This document shows, piece by piece, positions 16,820 through 25,533 of a DNA stretch of 64,000 bases. The translations under genes and the position numbers were made by a program. Position 1 is the first letter of the stretch. Every line of letters begins with the position of its first letter. Where the stretch lies: contig NZ_CP095552.1 in assembly GCF_023078355.1 (NCBI RefSeq), forward strand, positions 2,418,001-2,482,000. Direction: 5' to 3'. This DNA is from Gordonia hongkongensis. GTDB taxonomy: Bacteria; Actinomycetota; Actinomycetes; Mycobacteriales; Mycobacteriaceae. Under the pieces are notes generated by a model, which did no database searches, was not told where the DNA came from, and saw nothing but the letters and a program-made list of their open reading frames with translations.

Positions 16820-17884
16820 ATGTCGAACGCAACTGGTACCCGGGTCCATAGGTCGAACCTGCCGCTCGTCGCCGCGGCCACCGGCGCGACCCCGTCACGC
16901 CGGCCGGTGTGGTTCATGCGGCAAGCCGGTCGCTCGCTGCCCGAGTACCGGGCCATCCGCGCCGATCACGGCATGCTGGAGTCCTGCTTCGACGCCGAAC
17001 TGGTCTGCGAGATCACCATGCAGCCCGTCCGCCGGCACGACGTCGACGCGGCGATCCTGTTCTCCGACATCGTGGTGCCGCTCAAGGCCGCCGGCATCGA
17101 CCTCGACATCGTCGCGGGCACCGGGCCGGTGATCGCCGAGCCGGTGCGCTCGCCCGACGCGGTGTCGCGCATCCCGCGGCTGGAACCGGCAGCGGTCGGC
17201 TCGATCGCGCGGGCCATCGAACTACTCCTCGGCGAGCTGGGGGACCAGGTGGCGCTGATCGGCTTCGCCGGAGCGCCGTTCACCCTGGCCTCGTACCTCA
17301 TCGAGGGCGGCCCGAGCCGCAACTACGAGCGGACCAAGGCGATGATGCACGGCGACCCGGAGACGTGGGCCGAGCTGATGGCGCGTCTCGCCGACATCAC
17401 CATCGCGTTCCTGCGCGTCCAGCTGGAGGCCGGGGTCGACGCGATCCAGCTCTTCGACTCGTGGGCGGGCATGCTGTCGGCCGCCGACTACCAGCGTTTC
17501 GTCGCACCGCACAGCGCCCGTGTCCTGGCCGAGGTCGCCGGGTACGGCGTCCCGCGCATCCACTTCGGCGTCGGCACCGGTGAGCTGCTCGCCCCGATGG
17601 CGCATGTCGGTGCCGATGTCATCGGCGTCGACTGGCGTGTGCCGCTCGAGGAGGCCGTGCGCCGGGTGGGTCCGGGTAGGGCAGTGCAGGGCAACCTCGA
17701 TCCGACACTGCTGTTCGCCGGCCCCGACGTCGTCGACGCCGAGGTCCGCCGGGTGGTCGCCGATGGCGACCGGGCGATCGCCGCCGGGGCGGTCGGGCAC
17801 ATCTTCAACCTCGGACACGGCGTGCTGCCCGGCACCGACCCGGACGTGCTGACCCGGGCCGTCGAAGTCATCCACAGCCTCTGA
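16820..17884 (+). CDS. hemE: Uroporphyrinogen decarboxylase
   Basis: 354 aa cytosolic enzyme converting uroporphyrinogen III to coproporphyrinogen III by four decarboxylations. Signature 1 is [17 protein letters not shown], with the substrate-binding Arg pair. [12 protein letters not shown] carries the catalytic Asp region, and [17 protein letters not shown] is signature 2. [10 protein letters not shown] and the terminal [13 protein letters not shown] are also typical. ATG 20 nt after the preceding stop-rich stretch was chosen; a GTG one codon earlier is equivalent. It is first in a hemE-hemY-hemQ run, with a one-base overlap to hemY. Confidence 0.95.
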   Translation: MSNATGTRVHRSNLPLVAAATGATPSRRPVWFMRQAGRSLPEYRAIRADHGMLESCFDAELVCEITMQPVRRHDVDAAILFSDIVVPLKAAGIDLDIVAGTGPVIAEPVRSPDAVSRIPRLEPAAVGSIARAIELLLGELGDQVALIGFAGAPFTLASYLIEGGPSRNYERTKAMMHGDPETWAELMARLADITIAFLRVQLEAGVDAIQLFDSWAGMLSAADYQRFVAPHSARVLAEVAGYGVPRIHFGVGTGELLAPMAHVGADVIGVDWRVPLEEAVRRVGPGRAVQGNLDPTLLFAGPDVVDAEVRRVVADGDRAIAAGAVGHIFNLGHGVLPGTDPDVLTRAVEVIHSL

Positions 17885-19290
17885 TGTCCCCGCGGGTCCG
17901 AATCGCGATCGTCGGCGGCGGGATCTCCGGTCTGACCGCCGCCTACCGCCTTCGTCGTGCGCTCGGGCCCGACGCGCACCTCGACCTGCTCGAGGCCTCC
18001 GGACGGGTGGGCGGGGTCCTGCACACCACGACGGTGGGCGGTCGGGCCGTCGACGTCGGGGCCGAGGCGTTCATCGTCCGGCGACCCGAGGCGCTCGAAC
18101 TCGTCACCGAACTGGGCCTCGCCGACCGGATCGTCTCGCCGACGCCGCGCCGTCCCGCGGTGTGGTCGGGTAAGCGGTTGCATCCGTTGCCCAGTCCGGC
18201 GCTGATGGGCATCCCGGCCGGACCGGCCGTCGTCGACGGTCTCGCCGACCCCGAGGACGTCGACCGCATGTCCGGTGAACCCGACCGTTCGATGCGGTGG
18301 GAAGCCGGGAACGATACGTCGGTCGGGCAGCTGGTCGCCGACCGGTTCGGGCCCTCGGTGGTGGCGCGCAGCGTCGACCCGATGCTCGGGGGTGTGTACT
18401 CCAGTCTCGCCGACGACATCGGGGTCCGCGAGGCGCTACCGGCGCTGGCCACGCGCCTCGACGCGGGCGCGCCGTCGCTCACCGCTGCCGTCGGCGACCT
18501 CATCGCCGCGGGGGCCGGGGCCTCGGGGCCGGTCTTCGGCGCCCTCGTGGGCGGATACCAAATCCTCCTTGACGCCCTGCGGACCGCGGCCGGCATCGAA
18601 CCCGAGATCTCGTGTCCGGTCACCGAAGTCACTCCGTCTGGGGCCGGGTGGGTGCTCGACTTCGGTACGGCTCGTGACCCGCGACCGTACGACGCCGTGC
18701 TCCTGGCCGTGCCGGCCTGGCGGGCGGGGGAGCTACTGGGTCGGTCCGCGCCGGACCTGTCTGCGCCGTTGCGCGCGGTCCGGGGCGCCTCGTCGGTGGT
18801 GGTGTCGATCGCGCTCGCGCCGGGGACCGAGCTGCCCGATCACTCCGGTGTGCTGGTGGGGACCGGAGAAGGGTTGCGCGCCAAGGCTTTCACGTTCAGC
18901 TCGCAGAAGTGGGCGCATATGTCGGATGCGGGCCGGCCGGTCTCGGTGCGGGCGTCGTTCGGACGGTTCGGTGCGGTGGTACCGGATGAGACGGCCGAAC
19001 CCGGCGTCGACGACCGGCTGCGTCGTGAGGCACTCGAGGACCTCGACGAGGTGTGCCGCGCCGCCGGTGTCGCGCCGGTGTCGTCGCGGGTCGTCGACGC
19101 ATACGTGCAGCGTTGGGACGACGGATTGCCGGTCTATGCGCCCGGGCACCTCGCGGCGATGTCGCAGGTGCTGGCCGCGCGGCCGTCGCGTCTGGCCTTG
19201 GCCGGGTCGTCGTATGCCGGTGTCGGGGTGCCGGCCTGTATCGGCCGGGCCGGCCGCGCGGCGGCCGAACTGCTGGCAGATCTGACGTGA
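17884..19290 (+). CDS. hemY: Coproporphyrinogen III oxidase / protoporphyrinogen oxidase (HemY/CgoX)
   Basis: 468 aa FAD protein. An N-terminal FAD loop IVGGGISGLTAAYRL is followed by GRVGGVLHT, and the amine-oxidase-type C-terminus ends LAGSSYAGVGVPACIGRAG. In Actinobacteria with a HemQ partner this enzyme oxidises coproporphyrinogen III to coproporphyrin III (CgoX) rather than acting on protoporphyrinogen. The hemQ gene directly downstream supports that reading. ATG 17884 overlaps the hemE stop by one base, so the genes are co-translated. Confidence 0.93.
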   Translation: MSPRVRIAIVGGGISGLTAAYRLRRALGPDAHLDLLEASGRVGGVLHTTTVGGRAVDVGAEAFIVRRPEALELVTELGLADRIVSPTPRRPAVWSGKRLHPLPSPALMGIPAGPAVVDGLADPEDVDRMSGEPDRSMRWEAGNDTSVGQLVADRFGPSVVARSVDPMLGGVYSSLADDIGVREALPALATRLDAGAPSLTAAVGDLIAAGAGASGPVFGALVGGYQILLDALRTAAGIEPEISCPVTEVTPSGAGWVLDFGTARDPRPYDAVLLAVPAWRAGELLGRSAPDLSAPLRAVRGASSVVVSIALAPGTELPDHSGVLVGTGEGLRAKAFTFSSQKWAHMSDAGRPVSVRASFGRFGAVVPDETAEPGVDDRLRREALEDLDEVCRAAGVAPVSSRVVDAYVQRWDDGLPVYAPGHLAAMSQVLAARPSRLALAGSSYAGVGVPACIGRAGRAAAELLADLT

Positions 19291-19347
19291 CCCGACTCCG
19301 CTGACCTGCCTGGTCGCCGGGTGGGCGCCGGTGGCACGATGGCACCC

Positions 19348-20043
19348 ATGAGCCGCTTGGATTACGCAGAACTCAACTCGACGATCCGCTACCTGATGTT
19401 CTCGGTGTTCGCGGTCCGCCCAGGTGAACTGGGTGCTGATCGCGATCAGGCCAAATCCGACGCCGCGGACTTCTTCAAGTCCCTCGAGGACACCGGCGTC
19501 GTCGTCCGCGGTGTCTACGACGTGTCGGGTCTGCGCGCCGACGCCGACTTCATGATCTGGTGGCACGCCGAGGACGTCGAGCCGATCCAGGCCGCCTACG
19601 CGAAGTTCCGTCGCGAGACCGTTCTGGGACGGGCGTGCAACGCGGTGTGGAGCAACGTCGCGCTGCACCGGCCCGCCGAGTTCAACAAGAGCCACATCCC
19701 GGCGTTCCTCGCGGGCGAGGACCCCGGCAACTACATCTGCGTGTACCCGTTCGTGCGGTCCTACGAGTGGTACCTGCTGCCCGACGAGGAGCGGCGCAAG
19801 ATGCTCGCCGACCACGGCAAGGCAGCGCGCGCGTACAAGGACGTCCGCGCCAACACGGTGTCGTCGTTCGCGCTGGGCGACTACGAGTGGCTGCTGGCCT
19901 TCGAGGCGCCCGAGCTGCACCGCATCGTCGACCTCATGCGTGATCTGCGCGCCACCGAGGCGCGGATGCACGTCCGCGAGGAGACGCCGTTCTTCACCGG
20001 CCCACGGGTCGAGGTGCCGGCGCTGATCGACGCGCTGCCCTGA
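19348..20043 (+). CDS. hemQ: Coproheme decarboxylase (HemQ/ChdC), chlorite dismutase fold
   Basis: 231 aa, the same length as the M. tuberculosis protein (Rv2676c). [55 protein letters not shown] and [18 protein letters not shown] are family hallmarks. [10 protein letters not shown] includes the Tyr used as the radical in coproheme decarboxylation. It converts coproheme III to heme b with peroxide, the last step of the coproporphyrin-dependent pathway. ATG 19348 matches family starts; an ATG at 19339 would add three residues. It ends at a 15-bp-stem terminator. Confidence 0.95.
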   Translation: MSRLDYAELNSTIRYLMFSVFAVRPGELGADRDQAKSDAADFFKSLEDTGVVVRGVYDVSGLRADADFMIWWHAEDVEPIQAAYAKFRRETVLGRACNAVWSNVALHRPAEFNKSHIPAFLAGEDPGNYICVYPFVRSYEWYLLPDEERRKMLADHGKAARAYKDVRANTVSSFALGDYEWLLAFEAPELHRIVDLMRDLRATEARMHVREETPFFTGPRVEVPALIDALP

Positions 20044-20050
20044 GCCGAGC

Positions 20051-20085
20051 CGCTGGAACCGGCCGCTACTCGGCCGGTTCCAGCG
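20051..20085. terminator. Perfect 15-bp-stem hairpin between hemQ and msrB
   Basis: CGCTGGAACCGGCCG (20051-20065) pairs perfectly with CGGCCGGTTCCAGCG (20071-20085) around a CTACT loop. It lies between convergent stops and overlaps the last codons of msrB, so it can terminate both directions. Confidence 0.8.
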
Positions 20086-20497
20086 TCAGGCTGATGCTGT
20101 TGATGCAATACCGGAGATCGGTGGGGGTGTCGTAGCCCTCTCCGGCGAAGACGTGGCCGAGGTGGCTCTTGCAGTTCGCGCAGAGCACCTCGACGCGCCG
20201 CATGCCCAGCGAGTTGTCCTCGACCTCGATGATCTTGTCGCCGGCGAGTGGGGAGAAGAACGACGGCCAGCCGCAGTGCGATTCGAACTTCTGCTCGCTA
20301 CGGAACAGTTCGGTGTTGCAGGCGCGGCACCGGTAGATGCCGACGGTCTTGGTGTCGGTGTATTCACCGGTGAACGGCGCCTCGGTGCCCGCCTGGCGGA
20401 GGACACGGTACTCGGCCGGCGTCAGGCGCTGGCGCCACTGCTCATCGGTGAGTTCGGCGAGATTCTCGGCGTCGGTCGACGGGGTGCTGTCGGTCAT
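20066..20497 (-). CDS. msrB: Peptide-methionine (R)-S-oxide reductase
   Basis: 143 aa. MsrB domain: GIYRCRACNTELF and VLCANCKSHLGHVF hold the two zinc CxxC pairs (Cys57/60 and Cys106/109). HCGWPSF holds Cys75, and RYCINSISL holds catalytic Cys131. It reduces methionine-R-sulfoxide in proteins and uses thioredoxin for recycling. There is no signal peptide, so it acts in the cytoplasm. ATG 20497 follows GGAGG closely, and a TACCGT box lies 7 nt upstream. It corresponds to Rv2674 and keeps its place next to hemQ. Confidence 0.95.
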   Translation of the reverse strand: MTDSTPSTDAENLAELTDEQWRQRLTPAEYRVLRQAGTEAPFTGEYTDTKTVGIYRCRACNTELFRSEQKFESHCGWPSFFSPLAGDKIIEVEDNSLGMRRVEVLCANCKSHLGHVFAGEGYDTPTDLRYCINSISLTLEPAE

Positions 20498-20538
20498 GTC
20501 CTCCACGGTAGCGCGCAGCCGGACCGGCTTTGGCAGCA

Positions 20539-21819
20539 CTATTTCGACAGGCCCACGGTCTCGCTCGTGGAAGTCGCGGTCTCGGTGGCGGGGACGCTCG
20601 GCGCGTCGGTCTCCGAACGGACCGGCGGCACCATGCCGGCCACCCCGTCGGACCGCATGTCGAGGTAGCGGAACAGCAGTGAGCAGAACACCGCGATCAT
20701 CAGGAGTGACCAACCCCAGGTGACCTTGTTGTACTCGACCATCCAGCCGAACGCCGTCCAGCGGTCGGAGTAGAAACCGTCGAAGGTCATGCACCCGTAG
20801 ACCCCGAGCCAGGCGGGCCAGTTGCGCATCGGCGAGCCGGGCAGGAGCACCGTCATCAGGAGCGGGAACAGGAGCATCGAGTAATAGCCCTGACCGAGCG
20901 AACCGACGAGGAAGGTCGTGCACAGCAGGACTCCCGACGATGCCGTGATCCACAGCAACTCGTTGGTCCGGCGGTAGTAGCGGTACAGGAACCACAGCGA
21001 GAACGCGGCCATCGCGACGAAGGCGACGCGGAGCAGCAGCACCAGCCAGGGTGCGACGCCGAAGTACGCGCCGTTGCCGGCGATCGAACTGTTGTAGTAG
21101 TCGCGCGCCTCGCCGAGGTACGGGACGGTCCGGCTGATGAAGTCGTCGGCGTCGATCGACAAGGGCCAGGCGACGATCGTCAGGACGACCGGAACCACGA
21201 TGGCGAGCGCGAACACCCGCCACTGCCGGTTGAGGAGGGGAAGCAGCATCAGTGGCGCCAGTACCGGTTTCACCGCGAGGGTGAGGCCCATCGGCACACC
21301 GGCCCACCAGTCGTGCCGGCTGAGCATCAGCATCAGGAAGGCGAGCAGGCCGAGGAGCACGAACGAGTTGAAGTTCGTGAAGATCAGTGTGTGCGAGACG
21401 GTCTCGGTGCTGAAGAAGAAGAACAGGACCGTCGGCATGACCCACGAGTTGAACGCGAACCCGAACATCCGGGTGAGCAGGTAGGCGCAGATCAGCAACG
21501 CGATGACGCTCGCGGCGATGAAGGCCCAGCGCGCGCGCTCGTAGTCGATGACGGCGACCGGCGCCATCAGCAGGGTGCCCGACGGCGGGTAGAGGTAGTG
21601 CGGGTCGACCGTCGCATAGTTCTCGCCGTAGACCGGCAGGCCGTTGAGGAAGTTGTAGGCCGCGGCGTACACCGGTTTGAAGTCGTCGGTGCGGTCACCG
21701 TTGACCCCGAGGAACACCGAGCGGTGCACGACCATGAGCAGGCTGATCGGCCACAGGACCATCGGGATGATCCGCTGAGCACTCATCGGGGGATAGAGAT
21801 ACCTGTCGAGATTGGCCAC
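20539..21819 (-). CDS. aftC: Alpha-(1->3)-arabinofuranosyltransferase AftC (GT87/DUF2029)
   Basis: 426 aa polytopic membrane protein with about ten hydrophobic segments. The DUF2029 features are a first periplasmic loop with DDFKPVYAAAYNFLNG, HYLYPPSG, the conserved AVKPVLAPLMLLP and a long C-terminal polar tail. Next to msrB and the Rv2672-like gene, this is the position of AftC (Rv2673), which adds alpha-1,3 branches to arabinan of arabinogalactan and lipoarabinomannan using decaprenylphosphoryl arabinose. GTG 21819 lies 6 nt from a TACGGT box. Confidence 0.9.
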   Translation of the reverse strand: MANLDRYLYPPMSAQRIIPMVLWPISLLMVVHRSVFLGVNGDRTDDFKPVYAAAYNFLNGLPVYGENYATVDPHYLYPPSGTLLMAPVAVIDYERARWAFIAASVIALLICAYLLTRMFGFAFNSWVMPTVLFFFFSTETVSHTLIFTNFNSFVLLGLLAFLMLMLSRHDWWAGVPMGLTLAVKPVLAPLMLLPLLNRQWRVFALAIVVPVVLTIVAWPLSIDADDFISRTVPYLGEARDYYNSSIAGNGAYFGVAPWLVLLLRVAFVAMAAFSLWFLYRYYRRTNELLWITASSGVLLCTTFLVGSLGQGYYSMLLFPLLMTVLLPGSPMRNWPAWLGVYGCMTFDGFYSDRWTAFGWMVEYNKVTWGWSLLMIAVFCSLLFRYLDMRSDGVAGMVPPVRSETDAPSVPATETATSTSETVGLSK

Positions 21820-21825
21820 CCGCGA

Positions 21826-21831
21826 ACCGTA
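21826..21831 (-). promoter_or_regulatory. -10 box of aftC, leaderless type
   Basis: TACGGT on the minus strand, 6 nt before GTG 21819. Confidence 0.5.
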
Positions 21832-21877
21832 CTACGCGCGCCGCCGAGCTCAGAACAGTGCGGCGTGGTCCGGGGAC

Positions 21878-23488
21878 TCAGGTGGGGCAGCCTCGCTGGG
21901 TCGGACCCTGCAGCGGTGCCCGATCGACGTACTCCGCGACGACCTCGGCGGCGCACGCACTGCGTCCCAGGACCGAATACCCCAGGCCGTCCCAGGTGAC
22001 GGTCACCGGCTCGGCCTCGGCGTTCATGAACAGCGGCACCAGAGCATTGGCTCCCTCGCCACCGTTGATCGGGTCGCGCGTCCCGTTGAGGATCAACGGG
22101 TCGGCGGGCAGCGACGTGGGTGGCCGGACCGGATTGCCCGACGCCCAGCCGTTGCACCGGACGAGTGACAGCGCGCTGTTGGCGCCGGTGAGGGGGTTCT
22201 GCTTGGACCACGCGTCCACCAGACCCGGCACCTCGTTCTGTCCGACCGGGCCGGTCACGTCGTTGCAGCGGGACACCAGGGCGCCGTCGGGGAGCCGCAG
22301 GGTCGCGGCGCGATCGGCGAGCCGGACCAGCGCCGCGGTCTGTCCGCGGTCGGCCGCTGCGATGGCATCTGCGAGGTCGAGCAACGATTGCGGGCGGTCC
22401 GGCGCCAGGGCCAGGGTCGTGGTGATCGCCTCGAGCGCGGCCGTGTCGGAGAGCGACTCGAGGTCGCCCGCCCGTGCCTTGCCCAGCATGCGGGTCATCG
22501 TCGCGACCCCGTTGGACCCGAGCGCGCAGCCCGGTAACGCCGAGCACCGCTGTGCGAAGCCCTGGAGCGCCACCTGGACGCCCCGCGCCTGGGACTGTGC
22601 GCGATCCCGGGCGTTCGCGCCGAACGGGGTCGGGGTGTCGAGGATGATCCGCCCGGCACGTCCGCCGTACAGGGACGCGTAGGTGAGCACGACGTCGGAA
22701 CCCTCACCGGTGCCGATGAGCCCGAGATGTTCGACGCCCCAGCGCTGCCGCAGGGACTCGAGGTCCGCGGCGGCGTTCGCGGCCCCGAAACTCAGTTGGT
22801 AGGGGGTGAGCGTCTCCGTGCACCCGTCCGAGGCCGATGACGCGGCCGTGGACAGGCGCGAGATCCGCGCGTCCGTCGTCGTGGCGCGGTCGACGAGGCC
22901 GTTGTTGGCGATCGTCGTGCGTTCCAGTCGGGTCATGCAGTCGATGTCGCTGCTGAGCGGGATGCCGCGGTGGTCGACCGCGACCACGGGGTGCGAGGAG
23001 AGGAACGCCCGGCCCTGGCCGGCGGTCATCACCATCAGGGTCCGCGACGACGGCAGATCGGAACCGGAGGTGAGGACGAGCGGCGCAGCGTCGGGTGGGG
23101 TGTCCGCGGTCCGGGCGCGCGTCACCGCGATCGACACGACCTCGCCGTCGGGCTGGTCGCGGTCGATGGGCGAGTCGTATTCGGCGCATTCGATCGTCAC
23201 GCCGTCCGGACGGGGCACCCCGTATCGTTCGCTCGTCTCGGCGGCGCACTCGCTCCACTCGAGATCGGTCTTCGGTACCGCGAGCGCGGGGGCGGGGGGA
23301 GCGGTCGACGACGACGGTGCCGGTCCCTCCTGACCGCCGCCGCCCGGGATCAGGTCGGGGCCACGGTCGGGACCGACGGCACAAGAGGACAGGACTATCG
23401 CCGCGATCACGCCGGCGACCACACCCGCGAGAGCCCTCGGGCGGGAGTTCGGTGCTGCGCCGACGGCCGGGGTGTGCGCTCTTGGCAT
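21878..23488 (-). CDS. Secreted lipoprotein with alpha/beta hydrolase (TAP-like) fold, catalytic residues apparently lost (Rv2672-like)
   Basis: 536 aa. An N-terminal signal with lipobox LSSC (33-36) predicts lipidation and surface anchoring. The fold follows tripeptidyl aminopeptidase-type hydrolases: VVAVDHRGIP, DLESLRQRWG leading to the nucleophile elbow, and NGTRDPING. The elbow reads IGTGEGSD, with Gly where Ser is expected. The usual GH before the terminal cysteine region reads LGYSVLGRSACA, with Tyr for His. This looks like a pseudo-enzyme or a binding protein. ATG 23488 follows a TACGCT box by 7 nt. The neighbours are those of Rv2672. Confidence 0.8.
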   Translation of the reverse strand: MPRAHTPAVGAAPNSRPRALAGVVAGVIAAIVLSSCAVGPDRGPDLIPGGGGQEGPAPSSSTAPPAPALAVPKTDLEWSECAAETSERYGVPRPDGVTIECAEYDSPIDRDQPDGEVVSIAVTRARTADTPPDAAPLVLTSGSDLPSSRTLMVMTAGQGRAFLSSHPVVAVDHRGIPLSSDIDCMTRLERTTIANNGLVDRATTTDARISRLSTAASSASDGCTETLTPYQLSFGAANAAADLESLRQRWGVEHLGLIGTGEGSDVVLTYASLYGGRAGRIILDTPTPFGANARDRAQSQARGVQVALQGFAQRCSALPGCALGSNGVATMTRMLGKARAGDLESLSDTAALEAITTTLALAPDRPQSLLDLADAIAAADRGQTAALVRLADRAATLRLPDGALVSRCNDVTGPVGQNEVPGLVDAWSKQNPLTGANSALSLVRCNGWASGNPVRPPTSLPADPLILNGTRDPINGGEGANALVPLFMNAEAEPVTVTWDGLGYSVLGRSACAAEVVAEYVDRAPLQGPTQRGCPT

Positions 23489-23495
23489 GTCCGCG

Positions 23496-23501
23496 AGCGT
23501 A
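23496..23501 (-). promoter_or_regulatory. -10 box of the hydrolase-like lipoprotein gene, leaderless type
   Basis: TACGCT on the minus strand, 7 nt before ATG 23488. Confidence 0.45.
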
Positions 23502-23567
23502 GTCAACGAATCCGCGAGGACGCTCGAGCCGGGTGTCGGGGTGAGTCCCGGATAGAGAGCGGACAGC

Positions 23568-24236
23568 TCACCGGGTGGACGCGCGGCCGTCGCGGACCCA
23601 GCGGGTGAACACGAACCCATCGTCGTCGGTCATGATCGACGCCGGGTGCAGTGCGCGCAGGACCGCCGTCCCCTCGTCGGTGACCGCGATGCGGCCGGCG
23701 CTCCCGCCGACCAAGTGCGGGCTCGTGGTCAGACACAGCTCGTCCACGGCATGGGCCGCCACGAGCGAACCGAGCAGACTCGGACCGCCCTCGCAGAGCA
23801 CCCGGGACCATCCGCGAACACCGCAGTGCTCCAGGATGGCCGCGGTCGACACGGTGTCGTCGCCGCAGTCCACCAGCGTCGCGCCGGCATCGAGCAGAGC
23901 CCGCCGGCGATCGGCGGGCGCGCTCGAACAGGTGAGGACGACGGTGTTCTCGTGGGACACGGGCTCGAAGTCGGGCGGTATCGACAGCGACCGGGACACG
24001 AGCGCGAGTGCCGGGGCGGGCGCCTGCCCCAGCGATCGCCGGACTGCGGCGAGGGCGTCGTCGGGCTCGGGTTGCCCATATCCCTCGGTGGTCGCCGTGC
24101 CCGCACCCACGAGGACGACGTCGGCGAGCCCTCGCAGCACGCGGAACACGGCTTTGTCGCCGGGACCGCCGAGACCGCCGGACTTGCCGTCGACGGTGAC
24201 CGCACCGTCGATCGACGACACCATGTTCGCCCGCAC
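23568..24236 (-). CDS. Pyrimidine reductase / RibD C-terminal domain protein (Rv2671-like), N-terminus frameshifted
   Basis: 222 aa from the first in-frame GTG. RANMVSSIDGAVTVDG, GGPGDKAVFRVLRGLADVVLVGAGT, EGGPSLLGSLV and DELCLTTSPHLVGG are the RibD_C (NADPH-dependent 5-amino-6-ribosylaminouracil phosphate reductase/dihydrofolate reductase-like) signature. M. tuberculosis Rv2671 has this domain and can act as a dihydrofolate reductase. The expected N-terminal helix and LYSYP motif are encoded just upstream in another frame (24267-24352), so the annotated start is probably not the ancestral one. The catalytic core is intact. Confidence 0.8.
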   Translation of the reverse strand: MRANMVSSIDGAVTVDGKSGGLGGPGDKAVFRVLRGLADVVLVGAGTATTEGYGQPEPDDALAAVRRSLGQAPAPALALVSRSLSIPPDFEPVSHENTVVLTCSSAPADRRRALLDAGATLVDCGDDTVSTAAILEHCGVRGWSRVLCEGGPSLLGSLVAAHAVDELCLTTSPHLVGGSAGRIAVTDEGTAVLRALHPASIMTDDDGFVFTRWVRDGRASTR

Positions 24237-24352
24237 GAACGGCGCGCCGTCGTCCGGATCCGTGGACGATCGAGGGGGTACGAGTAGAGCTCGGCCAGCC
24301 GGACCAGCTCGTCCTCGGATGTGACCTGGGTCGCTTTCTGCAGGTGGAACAT
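24237..24352 (-). pseudogene. Out-of-frame N-terminal segment of the RibD-type reductase
   Basis: From ATG 24352, MFHLQKATQVTSEDELVRLA continues to ELYSYPLDR, which matches the LYDYP-containing N-terminus of Rv2671 as I recall it. The reading then leaves the family. The downstream frame STDPDDGAPFVRANM restores it if one base is added near 24268-24280. This is either a real -1 frameshift or a sequencing error in a GC-rich stretch. Confidence 0.6.
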
Positions 24353-24375
24353 GCGTTCATCATTCCGCGCCTGGC

Positions 24376-24381
24376 TACTCT
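24376..24381 (+). promoter_or_regulatory. -10 box of zapE, leaderless type
   Basis: TACTCT, 6 nt before ATG 24388. Confidence 0.45.
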
Positions 24382-24387
24382 CCACAC

Positions 24388-25401
24388 ATGGTGGCCCGAC
24401 TCTGCGATCGCAACCCTGCGACCTCGCCCGACGCACTCATCGACGAGATGGTGCCCCCGTCGACCTTCGACGACGTGAGCTTCGACTCCTACATCCCCGA
24501 CCCCAACGAGCCGTCGCAGGCCGAGGCGGTGGCCAAGGCGCGCGACTTCGTGGCGCGGGCGTCGAAGGCGCGCTCGGGCAAGAAGGGCCTGTTCTCCCGG
24601 AAGGCGCCGGCCCAAGGGGTCGGTCTGTACCTCGACGGCGGCTTCGGCGTCGGCAAGACCCACCTGCTGGCGTCGATCTACCACTCGATGCCCGCACCGA
24701 AGTCGTTCGCCACGTTCGTCGAGGTCACACACGTGGTCGGCGCGCTGGGCTTCGTGAACGCCGTCGAGCGGCTCTCGCAGCACACGGTGCTGTGTATCGA
24801 CGAGTTCGAGCTCGACGACCCGGGCGACACGATGCTCGTCTCCCGGCTGCTGACCGAACTCACCGCCAAGGGCGTGTCGATCGTCGCCACCTCCAACACG
24901 CTCCCCGGCCAGCTGGGGGAGGGCCGGTTCGCCGCCCAGGACTTCCTACGGGAGATCCGCAAGCTGTCCTCGGTGTTCGAGACGATCCGCGTCGACGGTC
25001 CCGATTATCGTCACCGCGATCTGCCGCCGGCGCCGGAGCCGCGCAGCGAGTCCGAACTGACCGAGATCGCCGAGTCCACCGACGGCGCGACCCTCGACGA
25101 CTTCGACGCATTGTGCGACCACCTCAGCACCCTGCACCCGTCGAAGTACAAGGACCTCGTCGACGGCGTCTCCCTGGTCTGCATCTCTGGGGTGCACCCG
25201 GCCGAGGACCAGTCGGTCGCCCTGCGCCTGGTGGTGCTCGCCGACCGTCTCTACGACGCCCACATCCCGGTGACCGTCTCGGGCGCGAAGCTCGACGAGA
25301 TCTTCACCGAGGAGATGCTCGCCGGCGGTTACCGCAAGAAGTACCTACGCGCCACGTCGCGCCTGCTGGCTCTCTCGCGGTTCGCGGAGTCGGCGGCCTG
25401 A
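24388..25401 (+). CDS. zapE: Cell division protein ZapE / AFG1-like ATPase (Rv2670c-like)
   Basis: 337 aa AAA+ ATPase of the AFG1/ZapE family. DGGFGVGKTHLLASIYH carries Walker A (84-91), HTVLCIDEFELDDPGD is Walker B (about 132-145), and IVATSNTLPG is sensor 1. In E. coli ZapE associates with the Z ring under stress. In actinobacteria the role is untested, and AFG1-type quality control is an alternative. It is divergent from the RibD-type gene. A second, more divergent family member lies at 26992-28014. Confidence 0.9.
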   Translation: MVARLCDRNPATSPDALIDEMVPPSTFDDVSFDSYIPDPNEPSQAEAVAKARDFVARASKARSGKKGLFSRKAPAQGVGLYLDGGFGVGKTHLLASIYHSMPAPKSFATFVEVTHVVGALGFVNAVERLSQHTVLCIDEFELDDPGDTMLVSRLLTELTAKGVSIVATSNTLPGQLGEGRFAAQDFLREIRKLSSVFETIRVDGPDYRHRDLPPAPEPRSESELTEIAESTDGATLDDFDALCDHLSTLHPSKYKDLVDGVSLVCISGVHPAEDQSVALRLVVLADRLYDAHIPVTVSGAKLDEIFTEEMLAGGYRKKYLRATSRLLALSRFAESAA

Positions 25402-25533
25402 CTTCGGGGTAGAGGCCGTCGTCGGCGGCCCACACACTGTGGAGTTTTCAATGTACGTGCAGGGTCCCGGGTTCGGGGCCGCGCAGGAACGTGCCACCAG
25501 CAGGTGGACGAGGTTGTCGTGAGGTCCGGTGAC

